The notes under the pieces are model-generated. The model was not told the DNA's origin. It ran no database searches and worked only from the letters and a program-made list of their open reading frames with translations. The translations under genes were made by a program, and so were the position numbers. From the NCBI GenBank assembly GCA_018266095.1, contig JAFEBC010000177.1, positions 1 through 8,141 of the forward strand: a stretch of DNA of 8,141 nt, read 5' to 3'. This DNA comes from Deltaproteobacteria bacterium (GTDB taxonomy: Bacteria; Myxococcota; Myxococcia; Myxococcales; 40CM-4-68-19). Of this stretch, positions 1 through 5,836 are shown piece by piece; the first letter of the stretch is position 1, and each line of letters opens with the position of its first letter.

Positions 1-280
1 CCACGCTCGTCACCGGGTTCGACTTCGCCGCGTCCTCGCCCACGCTGCGCGTCATCATGATGGCGAAGAGGATGAGCACCACCACGCCGCCGATGTAGAC
101 CAGCACTTGCGCGATGGCCGCCACGTCCGCGCCGAGACATCCGTAGAGGCCGGCGACGCCGAGCAGACACAGGAGCAGCGAGAACGCGCTGGTCAGGATG
201 CTGCGCGAGAACGCCACGCCCGCGGCGCCGCAGAGCGCGCAGGCCGCGAGCGCCACGAACACGCCGTCAGCGAGGGACAT
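1..280 (-). CDS. nuoJ: NADH-quinone oxidoreductase subunit J, N-terminal part
   Basis: NuoJ (ND6 homologue) is a membrane subunit of the proton-pumping arm of respiratory complex I, next to NuoA, H and K. Only the first 93 residues are present; the gene continues beyond base 1. Residues 5-23 and 29-50 are hydrophobic helices. A third, about 54-76, carries the family hallmark LVYIGGVVVLILFAIMM (60-76), whose Tyr62 and following glycines correspond to the pi-bulge helix of TM3 in known complex I structures. The start ATG at 280-278 is supported by the best Shine-Dalgarno of the window (AGAGGTGA, three bases before the ATG). The start lies inside the end of nuoI (14-nt overlap), so the two are probably translationally coupled. 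The partial length is due to the window edge; no damage is visible. Confidence 0.93.
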   Translation of the reverse strand, partial: MSLADGVFVALAACALCGAAGVAFSRSILTSAFSLLLCLLGVAGLYGCLGADVAAIAQVLVYIGGVVVLILFAIMMTRSVGEDAAKSNPVTSV

Positions 281-899
281 GGCTCACCTCTGCGGGCCCG
301 GGTCGCGGTGTCTGGCCGTCGCGCTGCGGAAACGCCGGCGCCGGCGCGTCCCACTCGCGGATGAGCTTGCGCACGATCTCGCCGAGCGGCTTGCGCGGAT
401 ACGCGTCCGCCCCCTTGGGCGGCTTGTAGGCCGGGTAGGGCTTCGCCGGATCGGGCACGAAGCGCAGCGTCAGGTTGTCGAACGCCATCGCCGCGCCCTC
501 GAACTCGCGCGTGTGCTGGATGGAGCCCGTCGGGCACGGCTCCACGCACAGGCCGCAGAACATGCACTTGCCGATGTCGATGTCGAAGCGCTCCATCGCC
601 GTCTTGGGCGTGGTCACGCCGTCGCCGCGGATGAGGTCGATGTTGATCACGTCGATGGGACACGCGCGCTCGCACGCCTGGCAGGCGGTGCACGTGTCCA
701 TGTCCACCTCGAGGAAGCCGCGGTAGCGCGTGGGCAGCGTGTGCACCACCGGCAGCGGCATGCGGTCCGGGTACTGCGTGGTGATGGGCTTCTTGAACAT
801 GTAGCTCAAGGTGACGCTCATGCCCTCCCACAGCGAGCGCGCGCTCTCGCTCACGTCGCGCGCCCAGCCGCCGAGGCTCTTCTGCGTGGGCTCGCTCAT
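267..899 (-). CDS. nuoI: NADH-quinone oxidoreductase subunit I (2x[4Fe-4S])
   Basis: NuoI (TYKY/Nqo9 homologue) is the peripheral-arm subunit of complex I that carries clusters N6a and N6b and passes electrons to N2 in NuoB. The 210-residue protein has both ferredoxin-type motifs: CTACQACERACP with Cys70/73/76/80, and CMFCGLCVEPCP with Cys112/115/118/122. All eight ligands are intact. The N-terminal part (about 12-45) matches the amphipathic, membrane-apposed region of the family and ends in the typical Y-P segment near residue 43. I chose the ATG at 899-897, one base after the nuoH stop. A reading frame extending seven codons further would overlap nuoH and adds no conserved sequence. The tail after about residue 185 is proline-rich and not conserved in my view. 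The 3' end overlaps the nuoJ start by 14 nt. Confidence 0.96.
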   Translation of the reverse strand: MSEPTQKSLGGWARDVSESARSLWEGMSVTLSYMFKKPITTQYPDRMPLPVVHTLPTRYRGFLEVDMDTCTACQACERACPIDVINIDLIRGDGVTTPKTAMERFDIDIGKCMFCGLCVEPCPTGSIQHTREFEGAAMAFDNLTLRFVPDPAKPYPAYKPPKGADAYPRKPLGEIVRKLIREWDAPAPAFPQRDGQTPRPGPAEVSHVPR

Positions 900-900
900 G

Positions 901-2196
901 TCACCAGTTCCCGCGCACATCGAGGCGATCGCCCACGTCGCGCACGTTGCTGAGCGTGCGCCGCACGAACAGCGTGACCACCAGCGCGCCCAGCGCCGTG
1001 AGCGCGCCGCGCATGAGCAGGTCCAGGACCGGCGCCGCCCGCACCACCAGCATCCACCCGGCCACGAAGAGCGCGCCCGCGAAGCTCACCGGCACGAGGT
1101 ACTTCCAGCACAGGCTCATCAGTTGATCCACGCGCAGCCGCGGCAGTGTCCAGCGCAGCCACATGATCACGAACACCAGCGACATCGTCTTGAGCGCGAA
1201 GAGCGCGAGCGAGACGATCTCGAGGCCGATGGCCGCACCGCCCGTGAGCGCATCGAAGCGCGCCGCGTCGAGCCCCGGCAACTGCCAGCCGCCGAGGAAC
1301 ACGCTGGTGGCGAGCGCGCTCATCACCCACATGTTCCCCCACTCGACCAGGAAGAAGTACGAGAAGCGCATGCCCGAGTATTCGGTGTTGTAGCCCGCGA
1401 CCAGTTCGCTCTCGGCCTCGGGCAGATCGAAGGGCGCGCGGTTCCCCTCCGCGAGCGCGCTGATGAAGTAGATGAAGAACGCCGCCAGCGCCGCCGGGTC
1501 GTGGAAGACGAACCACTGCCAGGGCCAGCCGCCCTGCGCGCGGATGATCCCCTGCGTCGAGAGCGTGCCCGCGAGCAGCACCGGCACGAGCAGCGCCATG
1601 CCCGCCGGGATCTCGTAGCTCACGATCTGCGCCGCGCTGCGGATGGAGCCGAACAGCGACCACTTGGAGTTGCTGCTCCACCCTGAGGCCAGCACGCCCA
1701 CGACCACGAAGGCCGTGACCGCGAGCAGATAGAACACGCCCACGCCGAGGTCGGCCGCGATCAGCGCGTGCGAGAACGGCAGCGCCACGAAGGTGCAGGC
1801 GAAGCCCACCATCATGAAGTAGGGCGCGGCGCGGAAGAGATGGACGTTCGCGCCCTCGGGGATCAGGTCCTCCTTCAAGAGCAGCTTCACCGCGTCCGCG
1901 ATCCACTGGAAGAAGCCCGCCGGCCCCACGCGGTTCGGCCCCACGCGGCTCTGCATGCGCGCGGCGATGCGGCGCTCGAGCCAGGAGAAGATCCCGGCGG
2001 CGATGGCGGCGCAGTTCACCACGATGAAGGCGATGGCCAGGAGCGCGGCCACCATCGCGAGCGTGCTGAGCGGGGACGACGCCTCGATGCCGCGCGCGCG
2101 CAAGAGGCCATCGACGAGCTGCTCTGGCGAGCGCGGATTGCTTGTCTTGGCAATGGTTGACAGTGACAACGAGATCGCCGTCGCCGCCGCGCTCAT
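901..2196 (-). CDS. nuoH: NADH-quinone oxidoreductase subunit H
   Basis: NuoH (ND1/Nqo8 homologue) anchors the peripheral arm in the membrane and forms most of the quinone-access chamber of complex I. The 431-residue protein shows the family signatures in order: SWLERRIAARMQSRVGPNRV (71-90) followed by the AD..KLLLKED stretch to 110, SYEIPAG (193-199), and the acidic loop GNRAPFDLPEAESELVAGYN (251-270). WLRWTLPRLRVDQLM (346-360) follows. I count about nine membrane segments: near 46-70, 122-145, 152-171, 190-212, 234-249, 278-303, 320-345, 366-385 and 389-411. It is longer than the roughly 325-365 residues usual in the family, mainly because about 45 non-conserved residues precede TM1. The ATG at 2196-2194 overlaps the nuoD stop as ATGA, and a GGAG sits eight bases upstream, so the long start is credible. 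It ends one base before nuoI. Confidence 0.96.
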   Translation of the reverse strand: MSAAATAISLSLSTIAKTSNPRSPEQLVDGLLRARGIEASSPLSTLAMVAALLAIAFIVVNCAAIAAGIFSWLERRIAARMQSRVGPNRVGPAGFFQWIADAVKLLLKEDLIPEGANVHLFRAAPYFMMVGFACTFVALPFSHALIAADLGVGVFYLLAVTAFVVVGVLASGWSSNSKWSLFGSIRSAAQIVSYEIPAGMALLVPVLLAGTLSTQGIIRAQGGWPWQWFVFHDPAALAAFFIYFISALAEGNRAPFDLPEAESELVAGYNTEYSGMRFSYFFLVEWGNMWVMSALATSVFLGGWQLPGLDAARFDALTGGAAIGLEIVSLALFALKTMSLVFVIMWLRWTLPRLRVDQLMSLCWKYLVPVSFAGALFVAGWMLVVRAAPVLDLLMRGALTALGALVVTLFVRRTLSNVRDVGDRLDVRGNW

Positions 2197-3371
2197 CGGT
2201 CGATCTCCGGCGCGACCACGTCCAGCGAGGCGATGAGCGCCACCAGGTCCGCGAGCATGATCCCCCGCGAGAGCTTCTCGATGATGCCCATCGCGTTGAA
2301 CGAGCCGGTGCGGATCTTCAGCCGGTGCGCCATCTCTCCCGGCCCCGCGACCACGTAGTACTGCATGTCCCCGCGCGCGCTCTCGATGCGGCTGAACGCG
2401 TCCGTGCCCTCCGGCGCCTTGAGCCGCCGCGGCACCTTGGCCATCACTGGGCCCTCGGGGAGCTTCTGCAGCGCCTGGCGCACGATGCGGCAGCTCTCCT
2501 GCATCTCGCGCGTGCGCACCCAGAAGCGATCCCACGCGTCGCCGGTCTTGCCCACCGCGCCCGTGCCGACGGGCACCGCGAACTCGAAGTCCGGATACGC
2601 CGAGTAGGGCAGGTCGCGCCGCAGGTCCCAGTCGACGCCGCTCGCGCGCAGGTTGGGCCCGACGAGGCAGTGATCGATGGCGAGCGCGCGCGAGATGACG
2701 CCCAGCCCGCGCAGCCGCTCGACGAAGATGCGGTTCTGCGTGATGAGCCGATCGAACTCGACCAGCACCTTCTCGAAGTGGTCCACGAAGCGCAGGACGC
2801 GCTCGCTGTAACCGTCGGGCAGGTCGAAGGCCACGCCGCCGATGCGCAGATAGTTGTACGTGAGCCGCGCGCCGCAGAGCTCCTCGAGCAGATCGTTGAT
2901 GAACTCGCGCTCGCGCAGCGCGTACGGGAACGGCGTCACCGCGCCCACGTCCATCGCCATCGTGCCCACGCTGATGAGGTGGCTGGCGATGCGGTTCAGC
3001 TCGCACGCGATCACGCGGCAATACTCGGCGCGCTTGGGCACCTCGATCGCGAAGAGCCGCTCGCAAGCCATCGCCCAGCCCTGGTTGGCGAACATGGCGG
3101 CGATGTAGTCGACGCGATCCGTGTACGGCATGAAGCCCGCGTACTCGCAGCGCTCGCCGATCTTCTCGATCGAGCGGTGCAGGTAGCCGACCTCGGGGAT
3201 CGCGCGCGTCATCTCCTCGCCGTCGGTCTGCACGAGGAAGTTGATCACGCCGTGGGTGCTCGGGTGCTGCGGCCCCATGTTGACGAGCATCTCGCCCGAG
3301 TACTCGATGCGCTTGAGGACCTCCTTGCCCGAGGTCATGGTGGCCGACGGATCGGTCCCTGGCGCGCTCAC
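2193..3371 (-). CDS. nuoD: NADH-quinone oxidoreductase subunit D (49 kDa)
   Basis: NuoD (49-kDa/Nqo4 homologue) binds the quinone head group together with NuoB in the connecting module of complex I. The 392-residue protein has the complete family pattern: GPQHPSTHG (33-41), EVGYLHRSIEK (60-70), YTDRVDY (83-89), LNRIASHL (125-132), GGVAFDLP (178-185), LRASGVDWDLRRD.PYS.Y (241-259), SARGDMQYY (331-339) and the C-terminal SLDVVAPEIDR. By motif alignment to Thermus Nqo4, His40 and Tyr89 are the quinone-contacting pair. The CxxC nickel-binding pairs of related [NiFe]-hydrogenase large subunits are absent, so this is a true complex I subunit. I take the GTG at 3371-3369, which makes a GTGA overlap with the nuoC stop. 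An ATG at 3338 (residue 12) is a possible alternative; neither has a strong Shine-Dalgarno. It is a separate gene, not fused to nuoC as in enterobacteria. Confidence 0.97.
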   Translation of the reverse strand: MSAPGTDPSATMTSGKEVLKRIEYSGEMLVNMGPQHPSTHGVINFLVQTDGEEMTRAIPEVGYLHRSIEKIGERCEYAGFMPYTDRVDYIAAMFANQGWAMACERLFAIEVPKRAEYCRVIACELNRIASHLISVGTMAMDVGAVTPFPYALREREFINDLLEELCGARLTYNYLRIGGVAFDLPDGYSERVLRFVDHFEKVLVEFDRLITQNRIFVERLRGLGVISRALAIDHCLVGPNLRASGVDWDLRRDLPYSAYPDFEFAVPVGTGAVGKTGDAWDRFWVRTREMQESCRIVRQALQKLPEGPVMAKVPRRLKAPEGTDAFSRIESARGDMQYYVVAGPGEMAHRLKIRTGSFNAMGIIEKLSRGIMLADLVALIASLDVVAPEIDR

Positions 3372-3958
3372 GGCGCACCGTCCGGCTTGGGCGCGTCTGC
3401 AGCTTTCACGGTCTCCGCGCGCGACGCCGCGAGCTTCTTCTTGAGCTCATCGAGCCGCACGAAGCCGTCCAGCGGGCTCTCGCGCACGGTGCTGATCCCG
3501 TGCCAGCTCTCGGGCTCTTCGTAGTCCTTGCGCAGCGGGAAGCCGATCCAATCGTCGGGCATCAAGAGCCGCCGCAGATCCGGATTCCCCTCGAAGACGA
3601 CGCCGAACAGATCGAACTGCTCGCGCTCCAGCCACTCCGCTGAGGACCAGATCGGCACCACGCTCGCCACGCGCGGCTGCGCGCGATCCAGCCGGCACTT
3701 GAGCACGAACCCGTGCCGCCTCGCGTACGAGAAGAGGTGCAGCACCAGCTCGATCTCGCTCTTGCCCGGCCAGTCCACGCAGCCGAGGTTCATCAGCGCG
3801 TCGAAGGCGAGCGCGTCATCGGTCTTCAGGGCGCGGCACACCTCGAGCAGGTCCCGCGGCGCGATCAGCGCAGCCTCGTCCTTGTTGGCGGCCGACAGCG
3901 TGCCCGCGCGCGCGCCGAGCAACTCCGAGAGCCGCGCGTGGATCTCCGCCGCGTTCAT
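3368..3958 (-). CDS. nuoC: NADH-quinone oxidoreductase subunit C (30 kDa)
   Basis: NuoC (30-kDa/Nqo5 homologue) is a cofactor-free peripheral-arm subunit that packs against NuoD and NuoI. The 196-residue protein carries the diagnostic 30-kDa signature: the EREQFDLFGVVFEGNPDLRR stretch (111-130) preceded by SSAEWL, then LLMPDDWIGFPLRKDYEEP (131-149). The upstream half has the expected alpha/beta pattern, including LVLHLFSYARRHGFVLK (71-87). The last 25 or so residues are Lys/Ala/Pro-rich and probably disordered. Asn125 and Phe140 stand where many homologues have His (GHPDLRR, GHPLRKDY), a minor substitution. I chose the ATG at 3958-3956 because it overlaps the nuoB stop as ATGA; the 14 extra in-frame residues upstream are encoded within nuoB and not conserved. 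The 3' end overlaps nuoD (GTGA). Confidence 0.96.
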   Translation of the reverse strand: MNAAEIHARLSELLGARAGTLSAANKDEAALIAPRDLLEVCRALKTDDALAFDALMNLGCVDWPGKSEIELVLHLFSYARRHGFVLKCRLDRAQPRVASVVPIWSSAEWLEREQFDLFGVVFEGNPDLRRLLMPDDWIGFPLRKDYEEPESWHGISTVRESPLDGFVRLDELKKKLAASRAETVKAADAPKPDGAP

Positions 3959-4467
3959 GTCGCGCTCGCCCGGCCCACGAGCCGCCGGCCCGAAAACCAA
4001 CGCTCACGCGCGATCTTGTCCTGGATGCGCAACAGGCCCTCGGTGAGCGCCTCGGGCCGCGGCGGGCAGCCGGGCACGTAGATGTCCACGGGGATGATCT
4101 TGTCGACGCCCTTGCACACCGAGTACGCGTACTGGAAGAGGCCGCCGCAGTTGGCGCACGAGCCCATGGAGATGACGTATTTGGGCTCGGCCATCTGCGC
4201 GTACAAGAGGCGGCAGCGCTCGGCCATCTTGTACGTGAGCGTGCCGGCCACGATCATCAGATCGCTCTGGCGCGGCGTGGCGCGGGGCACGCTGCCGAAG
4301 CGATCGATGTCGGCGCGCGGGCCGCCCGTCTGCATCAACTCGATGCCGCAGCAGGCGAGGCCGAACAGCAGGTAGAAGATGCTGCTCTTGCGCGCGAGGT
4401 TGATGATCGCGTCGATGTGCGAGGTGGAGGTGGTGACCACCGAGCCCAGGTCCTGCGCGGCGCTCAT
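3955..4467 (-). CDS. nuoB: NADH-quinone oxidoreductase subunit B (cluster N2)
   Basis: NuoB (PSST/Nqo6 homologue) holds the terminal [4Fe-4S] cluster N2, the direct electron donor to quinone. In this 170-residue protein the four ligands are all visible: the adjacent pair Cys39-Cys40 in FGLACCGIELM, Cys104 in SMGSCANCGG, and Cys134 in VPGCPPRPEAL. The PRATPRQSDLMIVAGTLTYK stretch (61-80) is the usual quinone-site loop and the following strand. The length is typical of the family. The start ATG at 4467-4465 overlaps the nuoA stop as ATGA. A much longer in-frame extension exists through nuoA and into the phosphatase gene, but it is out-of-frame shadow coding. The 3' end overlaps the nuoC start by 4 nt. 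Related small subunits of group 4 hydrogenases share these motifs, but the NuoA-B-C-D context settles the assignment. Confidence 0.97.
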   Translation of the reverse strand: MSAAQDLGSVVTTSTSHIDAIINLARKSSIFYLLFGLACCGIELMQTGGPRADIDRFGSVPRATPRQSDLMIVAGTLTYKMAERCRLLYAQMAEPKYVISMGSCANCGGLFQYAYSVCKGVDKIIPVDIYVPGCPPRPEALTEGLLRIQDKIARERWFSGRRLVGRASAT

Positions 4468-4889
4468 GGCTGCTTGCTCGCTTCGCCACCCGCTTGGCTG
4501 GCCGGCTTCGACAGCGCGCGCACCCACTCCAGATCGCCGCGCGCCCACACCACCGCGAGGCCGATGGCGAGCACGGCCACGAACGCGAAGAGCGCGAGGA
4601 ACGCGCGCAGCCCGGAGCCGGACTCGACCGCGCTGCGATAGACGGCGGCCACCGGATACACGAGCGCGATCTCGACCTCGAAGATCACGAACACCAGCGC
4701 CACCAGCGTGAAGCGCGGGTTGAAGTTGATGTGCGCGGGGCCGATGGGGCGCTCTCCGCACTCGTAGGGGAGCGACTTGTCGGCGGTGGGCGCGTCGGGC
4801 CGCAGGAGCTTGCCGATGGCCAGCGAGAGGAACACGAACGCGCCCGCCACCGCGGCGAAGATCAGCACAGTGGCGAGGTGGACGTGCAT
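4464..4889 (-). CDS. nuoA: NADH-quinone oxidoreductase subunit A
   Basis: NuoA (ND3 homologue) is a small three-helix membrane subunit of complex I next to NuoH. Its first loop reaches towards the quinone cavity. The 141-residue protein has helices at about 4-26, 61-83 and 95-114. The loop carries the invariant PYECGERP (41-48), with Cys44 equivalent to the ND3 switch-loop cysteine, followed by the conserved FNPRFTLVALVFVIFEVEIA (56-75) with Glu71 and Glu73. The tail after about residue 120 is short and variable. It is the first gene of the nuo run. I chose the ATG at 4889-4887 because only a few residues precede TM1. A GTG five codons upstream (4904-4902) is in frame and possible. There is no clear Shine-Dalgarno; a potential hairpin ends four bases before the ATG (see 4894-4934). 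Confidence 0.95.
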   Translation of the reverse strand: MHVHLATVLIFAAVAGAFVFLSLAIGKLLRPDAPTADKSLPYECGERPIGPAHINFNPRFTLVALVFVIFEVEIALVYPVAAVYRSAVESGSGLRAFLALFAFVAVLAIGLAVVWARGDLEWVRALSKPASQAGGEASKQP

Positions 4890-4960
4890 CCGACATTCGT
4901 GCACCAGAACCGGGTGCAAAAGCAATGACGAATGACGCGATGCGTTGCCGGGGCGCCGGG
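4890..4960 (-). promoter_or_regulatory. nuoA leader / phosphatase-nuoA spacer with nested inverted repeat
   Basis: This 71-nt spacer between the phosphatase stop and nuoA is the only real gap before the operon. On the plus strand, CATTCGT at 4894-4900 is repeated inverted as ACGAATG at 4928-4934. Inside it TGCACC (4900-4905) pairs with GGTGCA (4913-4918) around a 7-nt loop. In the nuoA transcript this gives a two-part stem with a 10-nt one-sided bulge that would end four bases before the nuoA ATG, covering the place where a ribosome-binding site should be. A perfect tandem 7-mer AATGACG AATGACG occupies 4924-4937. There is no run of U after the stem, so I do not call a terminator. I see no convincing -35/-10 pair, so whether nuoA has its own promoter or reads through from the phosphatase is unknown. 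Confidence 0.35.
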
Positions 4961-5662
4961 TCAGCGTTTCGCAGTGTCGAGAACCGCACGCGCGGCGTCG
5001 AAGAGCTCCTCGAACTCGGTGTGCGCGACCTTCTTCTCCGTGCACCACCTGGCGAGGTAGCTGTCCTTGCGCGCGAAGGCGAGGTCGCTGCGCTCCAAGA
5101 GGCAGCGATCGGCGAAGCCGTCCCCGATGCCGAGGATCTTCTGCACGCCGCGCGCGCGCAGGTCCGCCACCGACACGCGCTTGCACGTGCCGCACGACGA
5201 GCAGCCCAGCACACGCGAGCGCGTCGCCCACGGGAAGTGAACGCCCAGCGGCCCGTCGCCGAAGAGGCCCTCGTTCGCGCGCAGCTCGATGTGCGAGCGC
5301 AGCGGCTCGGGCACGTGGGCCTCCAGCACGGCCTCCACGTATTGCCGCAGGCCGCCCGACGCGAGGATGAACGGCGCGCCCGTCTCGTGCGCCGCCGAGA
5401 GCAGCTCCAGGAAGCCCTTGCGCAGCACGGCGTGCTCGGCGGCGAACTTGCGCACCTCCGCCTCGCTGGCGAACACGCTGGTGTAGATGCCGAGGATGAT
5501 GCCGCGCGTGTCGAGCTCGTGGCGCAGGAACGCGGCCTTCTGCGTCTGCCAGTGCGCGTCGCCGCCGAAGTGGCGCGAGATCTCGTCGCCGATGTCGAGC
5601 ACCGTCACGGTGCCGTCGAAGTCGCACACCACACCGACGGGCAGGGCAGGGGAGTCGCTCAT
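4961..5662 (-). CDS. HAD-IB family phosphatase, MtnX/phosphoserine-phosphatase-like
   Basis: This is a 233-residue cytosolic haloacid-dehalogenase-type phosphatase, a magnesium-dependent phosphomonoesterase. The four HAD motifs are complete: motif I CDFDGTVT with nucleophile Asp14, acid/base Asp16 and Thr18; motif II ILASGG with Ser102; motif III Lys161; and motif IV GIGDGFADRCLL with Asp181 and Asp185. The helical cap between motifs I and II (about 22-90) is the C1 type of subfamily IB. Cys154, Cys157 and Cys160 precede the motif III Lys in a CSSCGTCK element. I associate this pattern with the MtnX-like (2-hydroxy-3-keto-5-methylthiopentenyl-1-phosphate phosphatase) and PHOSPHO1-like branch. 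No methionine-salvage gene is nearby, so the substrate is open. I chose ATG 5662-5660. An in-frame start at 5734 adds 24 poorly conserved residues and lies inside the palindrome. It shares the strand with nuoA, 71 nt away. Confidence 0.85.
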   Translation of the reverse strand: MSDSPALPVGVVCDFDGTVTVLDIGDEISRHFGGDAHWQTQKAAFLRHELDTRGIILGIYTSVFASEAEVRKFAAEHAVLRKGFLELLSAAHETGAPFILASGGLRQYVEAVLEAHVPEPLRSHIELRANEGLFGDGPLGVHFPWATRSRVLGCSSCGTCKRVSVADLRARGVQKILGIGDGFADRCLLERSDLAFARKDSYLARWCTEKKVAHTEFEELFDAARAVLDTAKR

Positions 5663-5671
5663 GGGGCGCGG

Positions 5672-5700
5672 GTCATAGCCGCGCGAGGAGCGCGATGCAA
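5672..5700 (-). promoter_or_regulatory. Possible sigma-70-like promoter of the phosphatase gene
   Basis: Read on the minus strand, TTGCAT (5700-5695) and TATGAC (5677-5672) are separated by exactly 17 nt. The first keeps the TTG of the -35 consensus and the second keeps TATxAx of the -10 consensus, in an otherwise very GC-rich stretch. Transcription from it would start a few bases before, or at, the ATG at 5662, giving a leaderless or nearly leaderless mRNA. This fits the lack of any Shine-Dalgarno in front of that ATG. The match is partial and could be chance. Confidence 0.25.
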
Positions 5701-5725
5701 GCCACAGCAGCATGGACGATAGAGC

Positions 5726-5809
5726 CAAAAGCATTCAACGCGGAGGCGCGGAGACGCGGAGGGCTTGGGTCGTTCTCCGCGCCCCCGCGCCTCCGCGTTG
5801 AGGCTTTTG
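5726..5809. repeat. Long imperfect palindrome (REP/MITE-like GCGGAG-rich inverted repeat)
   Basis: The left arm is 5726-5761 and the right arm 5775-5809, around a 13-nt loop. Aligned as inverted copies they share CAAAAGC (7 of 7), a 16-base core CAACGCGGAGGCGCGG (16 of 16) and CGCGGAG (7 of 7). They are broken only by ATT versus CT and AGA versus GGG. The left arm is itself built from GCGGAG units spaced eight to nine bases apart. The near identity of 30 paired positions is far beyond a chance match. The element sits between divergent genes, where a terminator is not expected, and no T-tract follows either side. I recall similar GCGGAG/CTCCGCG intergenic palindromes in many GC-rich bacterial genomes, but a genome-wide count is needed to call it a family. 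A structural RNA or protein-binding site is an alternative. Confidence 0.8.
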
Positions 5810-5836
5810 CAGTTCGGATCGGATAGACAGTGCTGC

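Larger units (their letters stand above)
5663..5836. other. Divergent intergenic region between phosphatase and adenylate cyclase
   Basis: This 174-nt non-coding region separates two divergent genes and must hold both promoters if both are expressed from here. Its central half is taken up by the long palindrome at 5726-5809. On the phosphatase side there is a plausible -35/-10 pair (see 5672-5700). On the cyclase side the best I can find is TTGAGG (5798-5803, inside the right palindrome arm), 18 nt, then GATAGA (5822-5827), which is weak. The cyclase reading frame is open from 5723, just after a TAG at 5720, through the palindrome, but has no ATG or GTG before 5837. No RNA gene, terminator with a T-tract or small ORF with family features is visible. 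Confidence 0.7.

Noticed and set aside
2142..3524. A 460-codon plus-strand frame opposite nuoD
   Set aside because: Arg/His/Ala-rich shadow of nuoD, which has complete family motifs on the other strand.
2193..4467. Possible group 4 [NiFe]-hydrogenase instead of complex I (NuoB/NuoD-like subunits)
   Set aside because: NuoD lacks the N- and C-terminal CxxC nickel ligands, and true NuoA, NuoC, NuoI and NuoJ with complex I signatures accompany it.
3368..5627. Apparent gene fusions: long minus-strand frames that join nuoB or nuoA to upstream sequence (and nuoH to upstream sequence at 2197-3378)
   Set aside because: The extensions lie within neighbouring genes in another frame and have no conserved content; each subunit has its own start with a 4-nt overlap.
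5663..5734. N-terminal extension of the phosphatase (24 residues from the ATG at 5734) as a signal peptide
   Set aside because: It is short, has no proper charge-hydrophobic-cleavage pattern, and starts inside the palindrome; the HAD motif I is already correctly placed from the ATG at 5662.
5726..5809. Reading the palindrome as a rho-independent terminator
   Set aside because: It lies between divergent genes, the stem is interrupted, and no T-tract follows on either strand.
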